DNA of 64,000 nt from Neobacillus niacini. Its GTDB lineage: Bacteria > Bacillota > Bacilli > Bacillales > Cytobacillaceae. The stretch is taken from assembly GCF_030817595.1 (NCBI RefSeq), contig NZ_JAUSZN010000001.1, positions 8,001 through 72,000 of the forward strand, in the 5' to 3' direction. The notes under the pieces were generated by a model. The model was not told the DNA's origin and did not search any database. It saw only the letters and a program-made list of their open reading frames with translations. The position numbers were made by a program, and so were the translations under genes. This document shows, in pieces, positions 54,597 to 63,562 of this stretch. Numbering within the stretch: position 1 is the first letter of the stretch; each line of letters begins with the position of its first letter.

Positions 54597-55286
54597 ATGA
54601 AGAAACTATTTCTACTATCTCTTATTGGTATATTGTTTCTCACCGCATTTTCTAAGCCCAACGAAGTGGTTACTTTTTTGCGATCGACGGCAAAAGGTCT
54701 GCCAGAAAATACAAACGTCCCAGTGCTCCTACCAACTTATTGGAAAGAACAATCGAAAAAGCCAAAGAAGCATACCGCTGTAAAAGTAAAAGCCTATGAA
54801 AATGGCTATGTTATATATTTTTTATCGATGGATAAGCATTATCGGGCAAATGATCCAGCATTATTTCATCCGCGAGAGTCAAGTAAAATCGGAGAATTAT
54901 CTGGTAATGTTGGCACTATGACTCCTGGCGAGCGACCGAGTGATTTTGTTTTTTATAAAAAGAAAGATGGCGTTATGTTATGGATTCAACCGTGGATTAG
55001 ATCGATCATATACGCAAAGCGCGGACCTTGGATCATGCATTTTGATGGGGATAAAGGGGATGAGCCGTACCAACAGGCAGATGAGTTGTTTAAAGCGATG
55101 AAGAAAGCAGATTGGTTAAAAAGCAAAGTCATTCACGATGGGCATATTTCGATTCTAGGCACAAGACGCGAAGCATACACTAGCATTTCTTGGGAGACAA
55201 GTGATGGATTTGTTTATCACTTTTCGTATAAAGGTCCGATTAAAGAAGCCGTAAAAATTGTCGATCGTCTAAAATATGTTAGATGA
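54597..55286 (+). CDS. Unknown secreted protein
   Basis: 229 aa. Signal peptide KKLFLLSLIGILFLTAFS, with no lipobox. The mature part has VPVLLPTYWKEQSKKPKKHTAVKVKAYENGY and ILGTRREAYTSISWETSDGFVYHFSYKG, mostly beta-strand. No family recognised. ATG behind GAAAGAGGG. Confidence 0.75.
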   Translation: MKKLFLLSLIGILFLTAFSKPNEVVTFLRSTAKGLPENTNVPVLLPTYWKEQSKKPKKHTAVKVKAYENGYVIYFLSMDKHYRANDPALFHPRESSKIGELSGNVGTMTPGERPSDFVFYKKKDGVMLWIQPWIRSIIYAKRGPWIMHFDGDKGDEPYQQADELFKAMKKADWLKSKVIHDGHISILGTRREAYTSISWETSDGFVYHFSYKGPIKEAVKIVDRLKYVR

Positions 55287-55411
55287 TAAGAAAGGTATTT
55301 GTAATCACCGTCTGCTTTAATTGAAGAGATTTCGTTTTATAAAATTTACCATAAATAATATCGCCAATGTTCCTCATCCTATAAAGGATAAATATAATTG
55401 GAGGTACTTAC

Positions 55412-55846
55412 ATGGCGCAATTAAGAGATATCATGACATCAAATGTTGTTACAGTTAACGCAACACAGACGGTACAGGAAGCTGCCGCATTAATGAGCGA
55501 ATATAATATCGGGGCTATTCCAGTAGTAAATAACAACAGAGAAATAGTTGGAATTGTAACAGACCGTGATATTACCCTTCGAACGACTGCACAGGGAGAA
55601 AATCCACAAACACCAGTATCTGAAGTCATGACAGCACAGAAAATTGTACAAGGTACACCTGATATGGATGTGCATCAAGCAGCAGATTTAATGGCACAGC
55701 AGCAAATTCGCCGATTACCGGTAACCGAAAATGGCCAAATAGTTGGAATGGTCGCTTTAGGAGATTTAGCAGTACAAAATATATATGCAAACGAGGCAGA
55801 ACAAGCATTACAAAGTATCTCAACTCCTTCTGCACCTCAACAATAA
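55412..55846 (+). CDS. CBS-domain pair protein (YhcV-like)
   Basis: 144 aa with two CBS motifs: LRDIMTSNVVTVNATQTVQEAA and VSEVMTAQKIVQGTPDMDVHQAA, ending in VRDITL- and VALGDLA-type adenylate-contact strands. It probably binds an adenine nucleotide and acts as a stress or energy sensor. ATG behind TGGAGG. An IS3-family element has entered the terminator downstream. Confidence 0.9.
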   Translation: MAQLRDIMTSNVVTVNATQTVQEAAALMSEYNIGAIPVVNNNREIVGIVTDRDITLRTTAQGENPQTPVSEVMTAQKIVQGTPDMDVHQAADLMAQQQIRRLPVTENGQIVGMVALGDLAVQNIYANEAEQALQSISTPSAPQQ

Positions 55847-55951
55847 ACGGGGTTTATTCAACGCAATGGTAAATCGCGTATAAAAAATAAAAAAATACGA
55901 ATAACAAAAAGCCCTTCAGGTGATGTGACCCCCAAAAGTTAGAGTTTTATA

Positions 55952-56722
55952 TTAAGCAGCTAATTGGCTAGTATGGACCCGGTATTGAACCGGGCTCATA
56001 CCTGCCAATTTTTGCTTTATACGCTTGTTATTATAATAACTGATATATTCTTCAATTCTCTTTTTTAATTCCTCATATGAGCATAGTGCTTCCCCGTAAT
56101 ACATTTCTTGTTTTAGTAATCCGAAAAAGTTCTCCATTGGCGAATTATCTAAACAGTTTCCTTTACGAGACATACTCTGGAACACCTTGTTTTTCTTAAG
56201 GGTTTTCACCCATTTATTATGTTGATAATGCCATCCTTGATCAGAATGTACAGTAGTTCTAAACTTTGAATCTTTTACTATTTCTAGTGCTTCCTCGAGG
56301 GGGGTGAGAGCTAAATCTAAGGTTGGACGCATACCTATACCAAAAGAAAGAATTTCACTATTGAACATATCCATAATTGGATTTAAATATAGCTTAATAC
56401 CGTCTGAACACTTAAATTCTGTAATATCTGTTGTTAGTTTTTGATGACACACATTCGTTTTAAAGCGGCGATTGATAAGGTTCTTGGCAACAGTTCCAGT
56501 TGTACCCTTGTATGAACTGTACTTGCGTGATTTTAATTTGAATTTATCTCCCTTGAGCCCAAGCTCGTTCATGATGCGTTGCACCTTCTTATGATTCACT
56601 TCATACCCACGGTTTTCTAATTCTAATTGAATACGACGATAACCATAATTTCCGTTATGTTCTTCGAAAATGGATTGAATAAGTTCCTCCAACTCCTGGT
56701 CTGGATTCTCCTTATTCATCAT
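55952..56722 (-). CDS. IS3-family transposase OrfB (integrase domain)
   Basis: 256 aa from the first Met; the open frame continues upstream with an IVGIPESTYHYHIK segment toward orfA. DDE core: LTTDITEFKC, VHSDQGWHYQ and DNSPMENFFGLLKQE, which carry D, D and E. It is normally made as an OrfAB fusion by -1 frameshifting near the end of orfA. Confidence 0.92.
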   Translation of the reverse strand: MMNKENPDQELEELIQSIFEEHNGNYGYRRIQLELENRGYEVNHKKVQRIMNELGLKGDKFKLKSRKYSSYKGTTGTVAKNLINRRFKTNVCHQKLTTDITEFKCSDGIKLYLNPIMDMFNSEILSFGIGMRPTLDLALTPLEEALEIVKDSKFRTTVHSDQGWHYQHNKWVKTLKKNKVFQSMSRKGNCLDNSPMENFFGLLKQEMYYGEALCSYEELKKRIEEYISYYNNKRIKQKLAGMSPVQYRVHTSQLAA

Positions 56723-56778
56723 TTTTATATGATAATGGTAGGTGGATTCAGGAATGCCGACTATTTGTAAAACATCTT

Positions 56779-57345
56779 TTAGTTTGAAGGTTTCTTTAAG
56801 TTCGAATGATAATGCTGCTTGTGCTTTTCGAGATAGCCCTTCGGATCCATCTGAAAAGCTCGCAACTTTTTTAAATATTCTACCTCTAAACGAAGAAGTT
56901 CGTTTTCTCTTTCTAACTTTTGTTCGTACGTTAATTCCTTATCTTCAATGTGTTTATTCTTTTTGTTTTTTTTAGTTTTATCAGACATGGATGGCCGTCC
57001 TTTCGGTCTATCCAGGGCTTCAGTACCACCCTCCAGAAGAGCCCTTTTCCAAGCTGCAATCATAGGAGCGTTAGTTATGCCAAATACAAGGGCTGTATCA
57101 GTTTCTGAAGAACCTGTTCTCTTCATAAAGCTTAATACATCTAGCTTGAATTGAACAGAATATGTTTCTCTATGTTTCTTCCTCTTTAAACCTTCCACAC
57201 CAAATTTCTCGTATACCTTTACCCATCTCCTAATCGGAGTACTGTCTTTCATTTCATACTTTTTAGCTAAAAGAATATATCCTAATTTCCCATCTTGATA
57301 TTCCTTGACTAACTTTAACTTAAATTCTTCACTATATTTGGCCAT
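56779..57345 (-). CDS. IS3-family transposase OrfA (HTH)
   Basis: 188 aa. Two helix-turn-helix units (AKYSEEFKLKLVKEYQDGKLG and YSVQFKLDVLSFMKR) and a C-terminal leucine-zipper-like coil (LERENELLRLEVEYLKKLRA), as in IS150-type elements. It lies out of frame with orfB and overlaps the region that would encode OrfB's N-terminus. Its SD GGGGTG is inside a 16-bp hairpin. Confidence 0.92.
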   Translation of the reverse strand: MAKYSEEFKLKLVKEYQDGKLGYILLAKKYEMKDSTPIRRWVKVYEKFGVEGLKRKKHRETYSVQFKLDVLSFMKRTGSSETDTALVFGITNAPMIAAWKRALLEGGTEALDRPKGRPSMSDKTKKNKKNKHIEDKELTYEQKLERENELLRLEVEYLKKLRAFQMDPKGYLEKHKQHYHSNLKKPSN

Positions 57346-57352
57346 AAAAATA

Positions 57353-57390
57353 CACCCCAAAAGTTAGATTTCACTCTAACTTTTGGGGTG
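57353..57390 (-). promoter_or_regulatory. Hairpin covering transposase SD
   Basis: CACCCCAAAAGTTAGA (57353-57368) and TCTAACTTTTGGGGTG (57375-57390) form a perfect 16-bp stem with a six-base loop, built from the terminal inverted repeat and an inner copy. In orfA mRNA it hides GGGGTG. External transcripts reading in would give little transposase. Confidence 0.75.
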
Positions 57391-57499
57391 CAGTACAAGG
57401 TTTCAAGGGCTTTTGTGTTATTGGATATACTTATGACAAGAGACAGGGGGTTAAGATTTACTATTATTGGAAAACTACCTGTAAGGTAGGTGTTCGGTT

Positions 57500-58012
57500 A
57501 TGGTAGCAATCGTTCTCTCTATATCATGGATAATTGCGGCCATGAAATTTGGAGATCGTGATTGGAGTAAATATTATCCCTCTATGCTATTTGCTGCACT
57601 AGGGAATGCACTGTATGAAGTTCTTTGTTATAAATATCAACTGTGGAGAATGGAACCGAATGGAGTTGTTTACTCCATAATCCCAATGCTGCTGCTTATA
57701 TTAATTGGTATGCCATTATCAACATGGGTTTTTTTATCGAAATATCCATATCAATCAAGCATATATAAAAAGGGCATTTATGTTTCATTTTTCGTTATAG
57801 TATTTATTGTTTTAGAATATATATCTGTAAAATTGGGCGCAATTTCTTATCATTATGGATGGAATCTAGGATGGTCGCTACTATTTGTGATCGTCATGTT
57901 TATTGTCATTAGAATACATTTTACTAGACCTATTCTTGCACTACTCATTTCAATTCCTTTTACCCTGTTATTATGCATGATATTCGAAGTTACGTTAGAT
58001 AAAATGAAGTAA
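57500..58012 (+). CDS. CBO0543 family membrane protein
   Basis: 170 aa, five to six helices. Family-like marks are FGDRDWSKYYPSMLFAALGN, YEVLCYKYQLWRM, WVFLSKYP and SYHYGWNLGWSLL. Role unknown in Bacilli. ATG at 57500, SD GTAGGTG. Confidence 0.8.
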   Translation: MVAIVLSISWIIAAMKFGDRDWSKYYPSMLFAALGNALYEVLCYKYQLWRMEPNGVVYSIIPMLLLILIGMPLSTWVFLSKYPYQSSIYKKGIYVSFFVIVFIVLEYISVKLGAISYHYGWNLGWSLLFVIVMFIVIRIHFTRPILALLISIPFTLLLCMIFEVTLDKMK

Positions 58013-58072
58013 AGAAACACACGGAAATGAACAAAAGCAACTTACATAAAGAAGTTGCTTTTAGTCGATGAT

Positions 58073-58378
58073 TTATTTTACTGGGCCGTTCGTGATTTTA
58101 GTAAGTTTAGAATTGATGGCAAGGATTTTTGCGTTGACATCTGTTATCCCAAAACCAGCCAATCTTTTTGTGTGCATATCTAAGTATTTTTCAGCAGTTT
58201 CTTTTGTGTCGAAAATATAAATGCCGCCTGCTAGGTTTGTTTCAGGACTCTCCGTCCAAATTTTCCACATGAATCCTTCTTCTTCATTAATACTATGTGC
58301 TAAACCAGAAAACTCCGCCGCCATTACATCTCCGAATGGTCCATTCATTGTAAAATCTACCTGTAATACGTACGCCAT
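58073..58378 (-). CDS. YdhR-like monooxygenase family protein
   Basis: 101 aa, ferredoxin-like fold (LQVDFTMNGPFGDVMAAEFSGLA, EGFMWKIWTESPETNLAGGIYIFD). Relatives are YdhR of E. coli. It lies 14 bases behind the DsbA-like gene and is cotranscribed with it. SD AAAGGAGACTG. Confidence 0.85.
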   Translation of the reverse strand: MAYVLQVDFTMNGPFGDVMAAEFSGLAHSINEEEGFMWKIWTESPETNLAGGIYIFDTKETAEKYLDMHTKRLAGFGITDVNAKILAINSKLTKITNGPVK

Positions 58379-58392
58379 AAGTCAGTCTCCTT

Positions 58393-59313
58393 TTATTTTG
58401 TAAAATAAGATTCGCCTAGAATTTCTTTCTTTTCATAACGATCTTGTGAGAGTTCTTGTTCAACAAAAGCGTTAATATCCGATTGTTCAAGATCGTACAT
58501 GACTTCAATTTCTTTTGAAAATAAGAGTTTTTCTTTTTCAAGTAAACTAGAAAGAGAAGGTAGTGGTTTTGGCTGGAGTTCTTCCATATTTAGTACCTGC
58601 TTTAATCCGTCTACATAATATTCAAACGGACGTCCCCCAACAATTTTCACCCCTTTATTTTCCTCGTTGATCATAATGATCGTTGGAAATCCTCTAACAC
58701 CAAGGCTTCTTGCAAGTCCAAAATCTTCATTTAATAATTGTTGTCCTGCAGGCTGTTCCGCTTCTTTCACAATCGCTTCACCATCAATACCGAGTCTATT
58801 TACGATTTTAATCATTAGGGATGGATCCGAAATATTTTGATTAAATGCAAAAAGAGCTTCTCTAGCACGTCTTAAATATTCATAGGCTAATGCGTCGTTA
58901 TAATGTTTTTGAATCACTTTATATACACGGGATGGCGGGAAGGATGATTGAACGGGATTGTCAATCATGAGTGATCCATCAATGGGCATACGGGAATGTA
59001 CTCCAACTTCCCTCCAGTGTGGGGCGACGTCAGCAGGCCCATAAATGCCGTTAGCAGGATCCACAGGACCGTCACCCCATTTCTCCAGTAATCCACCCAT
59101 AACCGAATGAAAATTAAAATAGTGTCCATACTGCTCTTTAAAACGACGCAGAACCGGTTCAATTGCCCAGCAATGAGAGCAAATGGGGTCCGTTACATAA
59201 TAAACTTCAATCGATTTTTTTGGTGCAGTAAAATCTACCATTTCCATTTCTTCTCCTCCAGCTGTTCCGCATACACCTGTTTCCAAATCACAAATCATAT
59301 TATTATTCATCAA
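58393..59313 (-). CDS. DsbA-family thioredoxin-fold protein
   Basis: 306 aa. The redox motif is CSHCW in YYVTDPICSHCWAIEPVL, and the cis-Pro loop is VRGFPTIIMI. A 70-residue C-terminal extension is present, as in the SpxH/YjbH branch. The N-terminal NMICDLETGVCG adds two more Cys. Candidate thiol oxidoreductase or ClpXP adaptor-like protein in oxidative stress. ATG behind AGGAGGATG. Divergent from a TetR gene. Confidence 0.85.
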   Translation of the reverse strand: MMNNNMICDLETGVCGTAGGEEMEMVDFTAPKKSIEVYYVTDPICSHCWAIEPVLRRFKEQYGHYFNFHSVMGGLLEKWGDGPVDPANGIYGPADVAPHWREVGVHSRMPIDGSLMIDNPVQSSFPPSRVYKVIQKHYNDALAYEYLRRAREALFAFNQNISDPSLMIKIVNRLGIDGEAIVKEAEQPAGQQLLNEDFGLARSLGVRGFPTIIMINEENKGVKIVGGRPFEYYVDGLKQVLNMEELQPKPLPSLSSLLEKEKLLFSKEIEVMYDLEQSDINAFVEQELSQDRYEKKEILGESYFTK

Positions 59314-59406
59314 TTGTTATTCATCCTCCTAAAGTTCTTTGTATTTGCTTTATAATTGCATTTTAGTAAATAATGAAAGTGACCAATACCGATAGTTTCA
59401 TCGATA

Positions 59407-59422
59407 TGTCGTATATACAACA
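59407..59422. promoter_or_regulatory. Candidate TetR operator
   Basis: TGTCGTATATACAACA is a 16-base dyad with one mismatch, in the divergent region between the DsbA-like gene and tetR. Typical size and place for an autoregulatory TetR site. Confidence 0.5.
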
Positions 59423-59462
59423 CATTGTACAAATTGTCGCAAAAAGCAGAGGTGACACAAAA

Positions 59463-60031
59463 ATGACTCAATCAAAGACGGATCCGCGCGTTCTGCGTAC
59501 TCGGAGATTAATTATGGATTCTTTCATTGAACTTTCCGCTAAAAAAGAATTTAAGGATATTACGATAAAGGATATAACAACAGAGGCAATGATTAATCGT
59601 GCCACTTTTTATTATCATTTTGAAGATATTTTTGATTTATTAGAGAAGGCATTATCAGAGGTTTTGTTAGTGAATTTAAATGAAGATGTCTAAAGACTGA
59701 CAAATTAAATGAAGAAGCGATCATTCATATTTTCACAGCGATCACAAATTTTCAAAAGTCATTATCCAATCGTTGTCACAGAGGATACGAAGATACCATT
59801 GCCCGAATCATTAGGGAACAGCTCGAAATCATTTTTTACAAAATGTTAGTAAAAAAATCCACAACGGAAGATGAGGAAGTACCAAAAATTAATGCTGTCA
59901 TCTTAAGCTGGGGGATATACGGAGCTTCTGTAGAATGGAAACGAAATGGTATGTCTATACCGCCTGAGGATTTTATTAAACCATCCATTCCTTACTTACT
60001 GTCTGGGGTTGATTATGGTTCTAAAAACTAA
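59463..60031 (+). pseudogene. TetR-family regulator, frameshifted
   Basis: Frame one encodes an N-terminal HTH (LIMDSFIELSAKKEFKDITIKDI, then RATFYYHFEDIFDLLEKAL) and stops at 59693 after LNEDV. A +1 shift restores a frame LKTDKLNEEAIIHIF... through YEDTIARIIREQLEIIFY to TAA at 60031. The reading is only one base out. It is either a recent mutation or a sequencing error. Intact, it would probably repress the divergent dsbA-ydhR pair. Confidence 0.82.
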
Positions 60032-60121
60032 TCAGTACATTTGGGTTGTAAATGGAAAGATGAATCTTATTACCACTATACTAATCATAAAGACCTAAAT
60101 AGTATTTTTAAATAATAGTTA

Positions 60122-60164
60122 GAAAGCAGACCGGTAATTCATACTGTATCTGCTTTCTTTTTTT
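60122..60164 (+). terminator. Terminator after tetR remnant
   Basis: Stem GAAAGCAGA...TCTGCTTTC with seven T. Confidence 0.85.
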
Positions 60165-60194
60165 GTAGTTTAACAGGATTGTTAAAAAGCTATA

Positions 60195-60557
60195 GTGTCC
60201 ATGAAGCCCGAAATGAAAGGAATTTTGGGAAAATGGTACTCATGAAGTGTCCATGAAGCCTGAAATGAAAGGAATTTCGGGAAAATGGTCCTCATGAAGT
60301 GTTCATGAAGCCTGAAATGAAAGGAATTTCGGGGAAATGGTCCTCATGAAGTGTTCATGAAGCCTGAAATGAAAAGAATTTCGGGAAAATGGTCCTCATG
60401 AAGTGTTCATGAAGCCTGAAATGAAAAGGATTTTAGGAAATGGTCCTCATGAAGTGTTCATGAAGCCTGAAATGAAAAGGAATTTGAAAAGATGGTCCTC
60501 ATGAATCATTCATGAAGCCCGAAATTTGAGGAACATGAGAAAGTAATCCTCATACTA
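60195..60557. repeat. 52-bp tandem repeat, family B (seven units)
   Basis: Units start at 60195, 60247, 60299, 60351, 60403, 60454 and 60506. All are 52 bp except the fifth (51). The first six are 85-95% alike; the last is decayed. The junction of each pair makes a perfect dyad TCATGAA-GTG-TTCATGA, and each unit also has GAAAT...ATTTC. No spacers, no ORF. Confidence 0.92.
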
Positions 60558-60698
60558 GTAAGTTCATTGCCTAGCACGATGCATAATCTCTATGATACAC
60601 TTCGATTAGTGACAATAGCACTATATAGCGACCTTAGCATAAGGAATTAGAAATTTATTAATTTTTCAAAGGAACATTTTTAAGTAGGAGGCTATTTT

Positions 60699-61757
60699 GT
60701 GGAAATAGGATTAAGTACGTTTGTTGAAACAACACCTGATGTTGAGACCGGTAAAGTGATTAGTCATGCACAGAGGATACGTGAAGTGGTGGAGGAAATT
60801 GTCCTAGCCGATCAGGTTGGGCTGGATGTCTTTGGAGTAGGGGAGCATCATCGCGAGGATTATGCAGCTTCATCACCTGCGGTTGTGTTAGCTGCCGCAG
60901 CATCACAAACAGAGCGAATTCGTTTGACAAGTGCGGTTACTGTTCTTTCATCCGATGATCCAGTCAGAGTTTTTCAGGATTTTGCGACACTTGACGCGAT
61001 TTCAAATGGGCGTGCTGAGATTATGGCAGGTCGTGGATCCTTCATCGAATCTTTTCCATTGTTTGGGTATGATCTAAAGGACTATGACCAGTTATTTGAA
61101 GAGAAGCTTGATCTGCTTTTAAAAATAACGAAGTCTGAGAAGGTAACTTGGAGAGGTGAACATCGACCATCCATAAATAATTTGGGGGTTTATCCAAGAC
61201 CTGTTCAGGATCCACTCCCAGTATGGATTGGAAGCGGCGGGAATCAAGAGTCTGTTATTCGTGCGGGTCTGCTTGGATTACCGCTTGTTCTAGCCATCAT
61301 TGGCGGCAGTCCACAGCATTTTGCACCATTAGTTCAGCTATATAAGAAAGCAGCGGAACATGCAGGTCATGATGCTTCAAAGCTGCCAGTTGCTTCGCAT
61401 TCACATGGTTTCGTGGGTGAAAGTACAGAAGACGCAGCGGCGAAGTTTTTCCCATCTACCCAGCAGGCGATGAATAAATTAGGACGTGAGCGCGGATGGG
61501 GTAGATATGACCAAACGACTTTTGACGCCGCGCGCAGTCTACATGGAGCCTTGTATGTAGGGGATCCACAATTCGTTGCTGAAAAAATCATTAACCTCCG
61601 TAAGAATGTCGGAGTCACAAGGTTTATGCTCCACTGCCCAGTCGGCACTATGCCACATGAGGATGTCATGAGGTCAATCGAATTATTAGGAAAAGAAGTG
61701 GCTCCGATTGTTCGTGAAGAAGTGGCTAAGTGGGAAAAGGAAAACGAAGGAAAATAA
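60699..61757 (+). CDS. LLM-class flavin-dependent monooxygenase
   Basis: 352 aa, luciferase-like TIM barrel: VFGVGEHHREDYAASSP, IRLTSAVTVLSSDDPVRVFQDFATLD and MAGRGSFIESFPLFG. It probably uses F420 or FMN and oxygen; the substrate is unknown. GTG start behind TAGGAGG, seven bases away. The stretch behind it holds a half riboswitch and a terminator. Confidence 0.9.
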   Translation: MEIGLSTFVETTPDVETGKVISHAQRIREVVEEIVLADQVGLDVFGVGEHHREDYAASSPAVVLAAAASQTERIRLTSAVTVLSSDDPVRVFQDFATLDAISNGRAEIMAGRGSFIESFPLFGYDLKDYDQLFEEKLDLLLKITKSEKVTWRGEHRPSINNLGVYPRPVQDPLPVWIGSGGNQESVIRAGLLGLPLVLAIIGGSPQHFAPLVQLYKKAAEHAGHDASKLPVASHSHGFVGESTEDAAAKFFPSTQQAMNKLGRERGWGRYDQTTFDAARSLHGALYVGDPQFVAEKIINLRKNVGVTRFMLHCPVGTMPHEDVMRSIELLGKEVAPIVREEVAKWEKENEGK

Positions 61758-61769
61758 TAGTATTATCAA

Positions 61770-61852
61770 AAAACGGACAGCTATGCTGTTTGCCGAAAGG
61801 ATAAAAGCTTGGGAGAAACTGTTTAACAGTATTCTCACAGGCTTTTTTTTGT
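61770..61852 (+). other. Half copy of a ykkC-like element with terminator
   Basis: CCGAAAGGATAAAAGCTTGGGAGA (61793-61816) matches the 3' part of the guanidine riboswitch at 63752 (CGGAAGGATAAAAGCCTGGGAGA) and is followed by a stem-loop with eight T (to 61852). A CAGC/GCTG hairpin lies before it. The 5' half (TCTAGGGTTCCG) is missing, so it cannot fold as a full aptamer. It now works as terminator of the LLM gene. Confidence 0.55.
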
Positions 61853-62021
61853 TTTTTGTAAGAATCTAATATCAGATGTGTTGTATAAATAACAATCTAG
61901 TAGCATTTCTTCACTTTCCATGTTAGAACTCCTTACACAGTTATAGAATTCTATTTTTTCGTGGTTTATACTTCAAACATATAAACAACATCAACGCGTT
62001 ATTAAAATCAACTGAATAAAA

Positions 62022-62168
62022 TAGCTCTCTAGGGTTCCGTTTAAAGAGATAATCTTTAAAGTCTGGTCCGAGAGAGAGCGTATAGCTATTGATAGCTGTA
62101 TACACGGAGGGAAAAAAGCCCGGGAGATTTTTAAAACAAAAAATCTCCCGGACTTTTTTCCTTTTTTA
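62022..62168 (+). ncRNA. Guanidine-I riboswitch (ykkC) with terminator, before APC permease
   Basis: Conserved parts in order: GCTCTCTAGGGTTCCG (62024-62039), CTGGTCCGAGAGAGAGC, a P3 hairpin GTATAGCTATTGATAGCTGTATAC, then ACACGGAGGGA and GCCCGGGAGA. The P1 stem pairs GCTCTCT with AGAGAGC. The terminator follows: CCCGGGAGATTTTT/AAAAAATCTCCCGG with T. Guanidine should stop the terminator forming and turn the gene on. Subtype I is inferred from the guanidine-linked genes. Confidence 0.93.
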
Positions 62169-62191
62169 TTACATTGAGAAAAGGATGATGG

Positions 62192-63562
62192 ATGATGAAG
62201 GAGAATGCTACACTTGTTAAATCACTAAAACTGCCTCAAGTTGTATTTATGGGACTTGCTTGGATGACCCCAATGATTTATTTTACGGTCTACGGTGTGG
62301 CATTTGAAGCGGCTAATGGTCAAATGGCAGCCGCTTATATTGCAGCCTTTCTAGCAATCTTTTTTACTGCTTATAGCTATAGCAAAATGGTAAAAGCTTA
62401 TCCAATCTCTGGTTCTGCCTATACGTATACGAAAAATTCGATTCATCCGAAAGCAGGGTTTCTTGTCGGATGGGCACTACTGATTGATTATGTTTTCTCT
62501 CCCATTATTGCGATTTTAACCTTCGGGATTTTCATGAATACCGAGTTTCCCACTGTCCCTATTTATGTTTGGGTTATAATTATGAATTTCATTCTAGCTG
62601 TAGTCAACATTCTTGGAATCAAATCCGCTGCACGCATAAGTGGAATCTCTGTTCTATTTCAAATTGGATTTATCTTACTATTCTGCATTTTGGTTGCGAA
62701 GGATATTTTAACTGGAGGTAATGAATCCAGTCCCATTTTTTCATTCGCTTCATTCTTTAGTGTTGAGTCCTCGACGAGCGCTGTGTTCTCGGGTGCTGCT
62801 GTAATTTGCTTCTGTTTTCTTGGTTTCGACGCAGTAACCACAATGGCGGATGAAACCGTTGATGCTCGAAAAACGATACCGAAAGCAATTTTTTGGATTA
62901 TTTTTATTGCTGCTGCTTTGTATATTTCAATCTCTTATTTAACCCAAATTGCGTATCCGAATTTTACATTTACAAATCCAGATAACGCAGCCTACAGCCT
63001 AGTACATCTGATTGGCGGAAACCTATTAAGCTCACTGTTTATTATGGTGTTAATTGTGGCGACCTTTACACAAGGGCTTTCTTCCATGACCAGTGTAAGC
63101 CGTTTTCTATACGCGCTTGGCCGTGAATCGATTTTGCCAAAAAAATTATTTACCTCTATTCATCCAAAATACAAAACACCTGTAGCAAATATTATATTTG
63201 TGGCCGTTATTTCCTTATCAGCAATTTTTATTAATCTTAGTACAGCCGTATTATTTGTCAGCTTTGGAGCGTTAACAGCATTTTTCTTCGTGAACATATC
63301 TGTGATTGCCCATTTCTTTATTAAGCTTAAAAAACGTTCACCAAAAGAAACCCTGCTATTTCTGATTTTTCCTCTTATTGGTGCGAGTTTTATTGGATGG
63401 CTATTAACTTTACTAGATTCAACTACGCTTAAATTTGGCATCACGTGGATTGTGATCGGCTTCGTTTATATGTTTTTCAAAACGAAGTGGTCGAAGGCAA
63501 TGGAACGAAAAATCACGCTTTCAACGAATACACAAATGAAATTAGAAAAACATGTGAGATAA
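62192..63562 (+). CDS. APC-family amino acid/guanidine permease
   Basis: 456 aa, twelve helices; AYPISGSAYTYTKNSIHPKAGFLVGWALLIDYV and FLGFDAVTTMADETVDARKTIP are family marks. It is directly behind a guanidine-I riboswitch and before guanidine degradation genes, so guanidine or a related compound is the likely substrate. Start ATG at 62192 or 62195, SD AAAGGATG. Confidence 0.88.
   Translation: MMKENATLVKSLKLPQVVFMGLAWMTPMIYFTVYGVAFEAANGQMAAAYIAAFLAIFFTAYSYSKMVKAYPISGSAYTYTKNSIHPKAGFLVGWALLIDYVFSPIIAILTFGIFMNTEFPTVPIYVWVIIMNFILAVVNILGIKSAARISGISVLFQIGFILLFCILVAKDILTGGNESSPIFSFASFFSVESSTSAVFSGAAVICFCFLGFDAVTTMADETVDARKTIPKAIFWIIFIAAALYISISYLTQIAYPNFTFTNPDNAAYSLVHLIGGNLLSSLFIMVLIVATFTQGLSSMTSVSRFLYALGRESILPKKLFTSIHPKYKTPVANIIFVAVISLSAIFINLSTAVLFVSFGALTAFFFVNISVIAHFFIKLKKRSPKETLLFLIFPLIGASFIGWLLTLLDSTTLKFGITWIVIGFVYMFFKTKWSKAMERKITLSTNTQMKLEKHVR

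Larger units (their letters stand above)
55926..57392 (-). mobile_element. IS3-family insertion sequence
   Basis: 1467 bp with TG...CA ends. The left end TGACCCCCAAAAGTTAGAG and right end (reversed) TGCACCCCAAAAGTTAGAG form near-perfect inverted repeats. It contains orfA and orfB for the transposase on the minus strand. The flanking three to four bases do not match, so no target duplication is seen. It splits a terminator hairpin (AAAAGCCCTT at 55907-55916, AAGGGCTTTT at 57405-57414). Confidence 0.9.

Noticed and set aside
60195..60557. CRISPR array
   Set aside because: Units follow each other without spacers, the repeat is 52 bp, and no cas genes are near.
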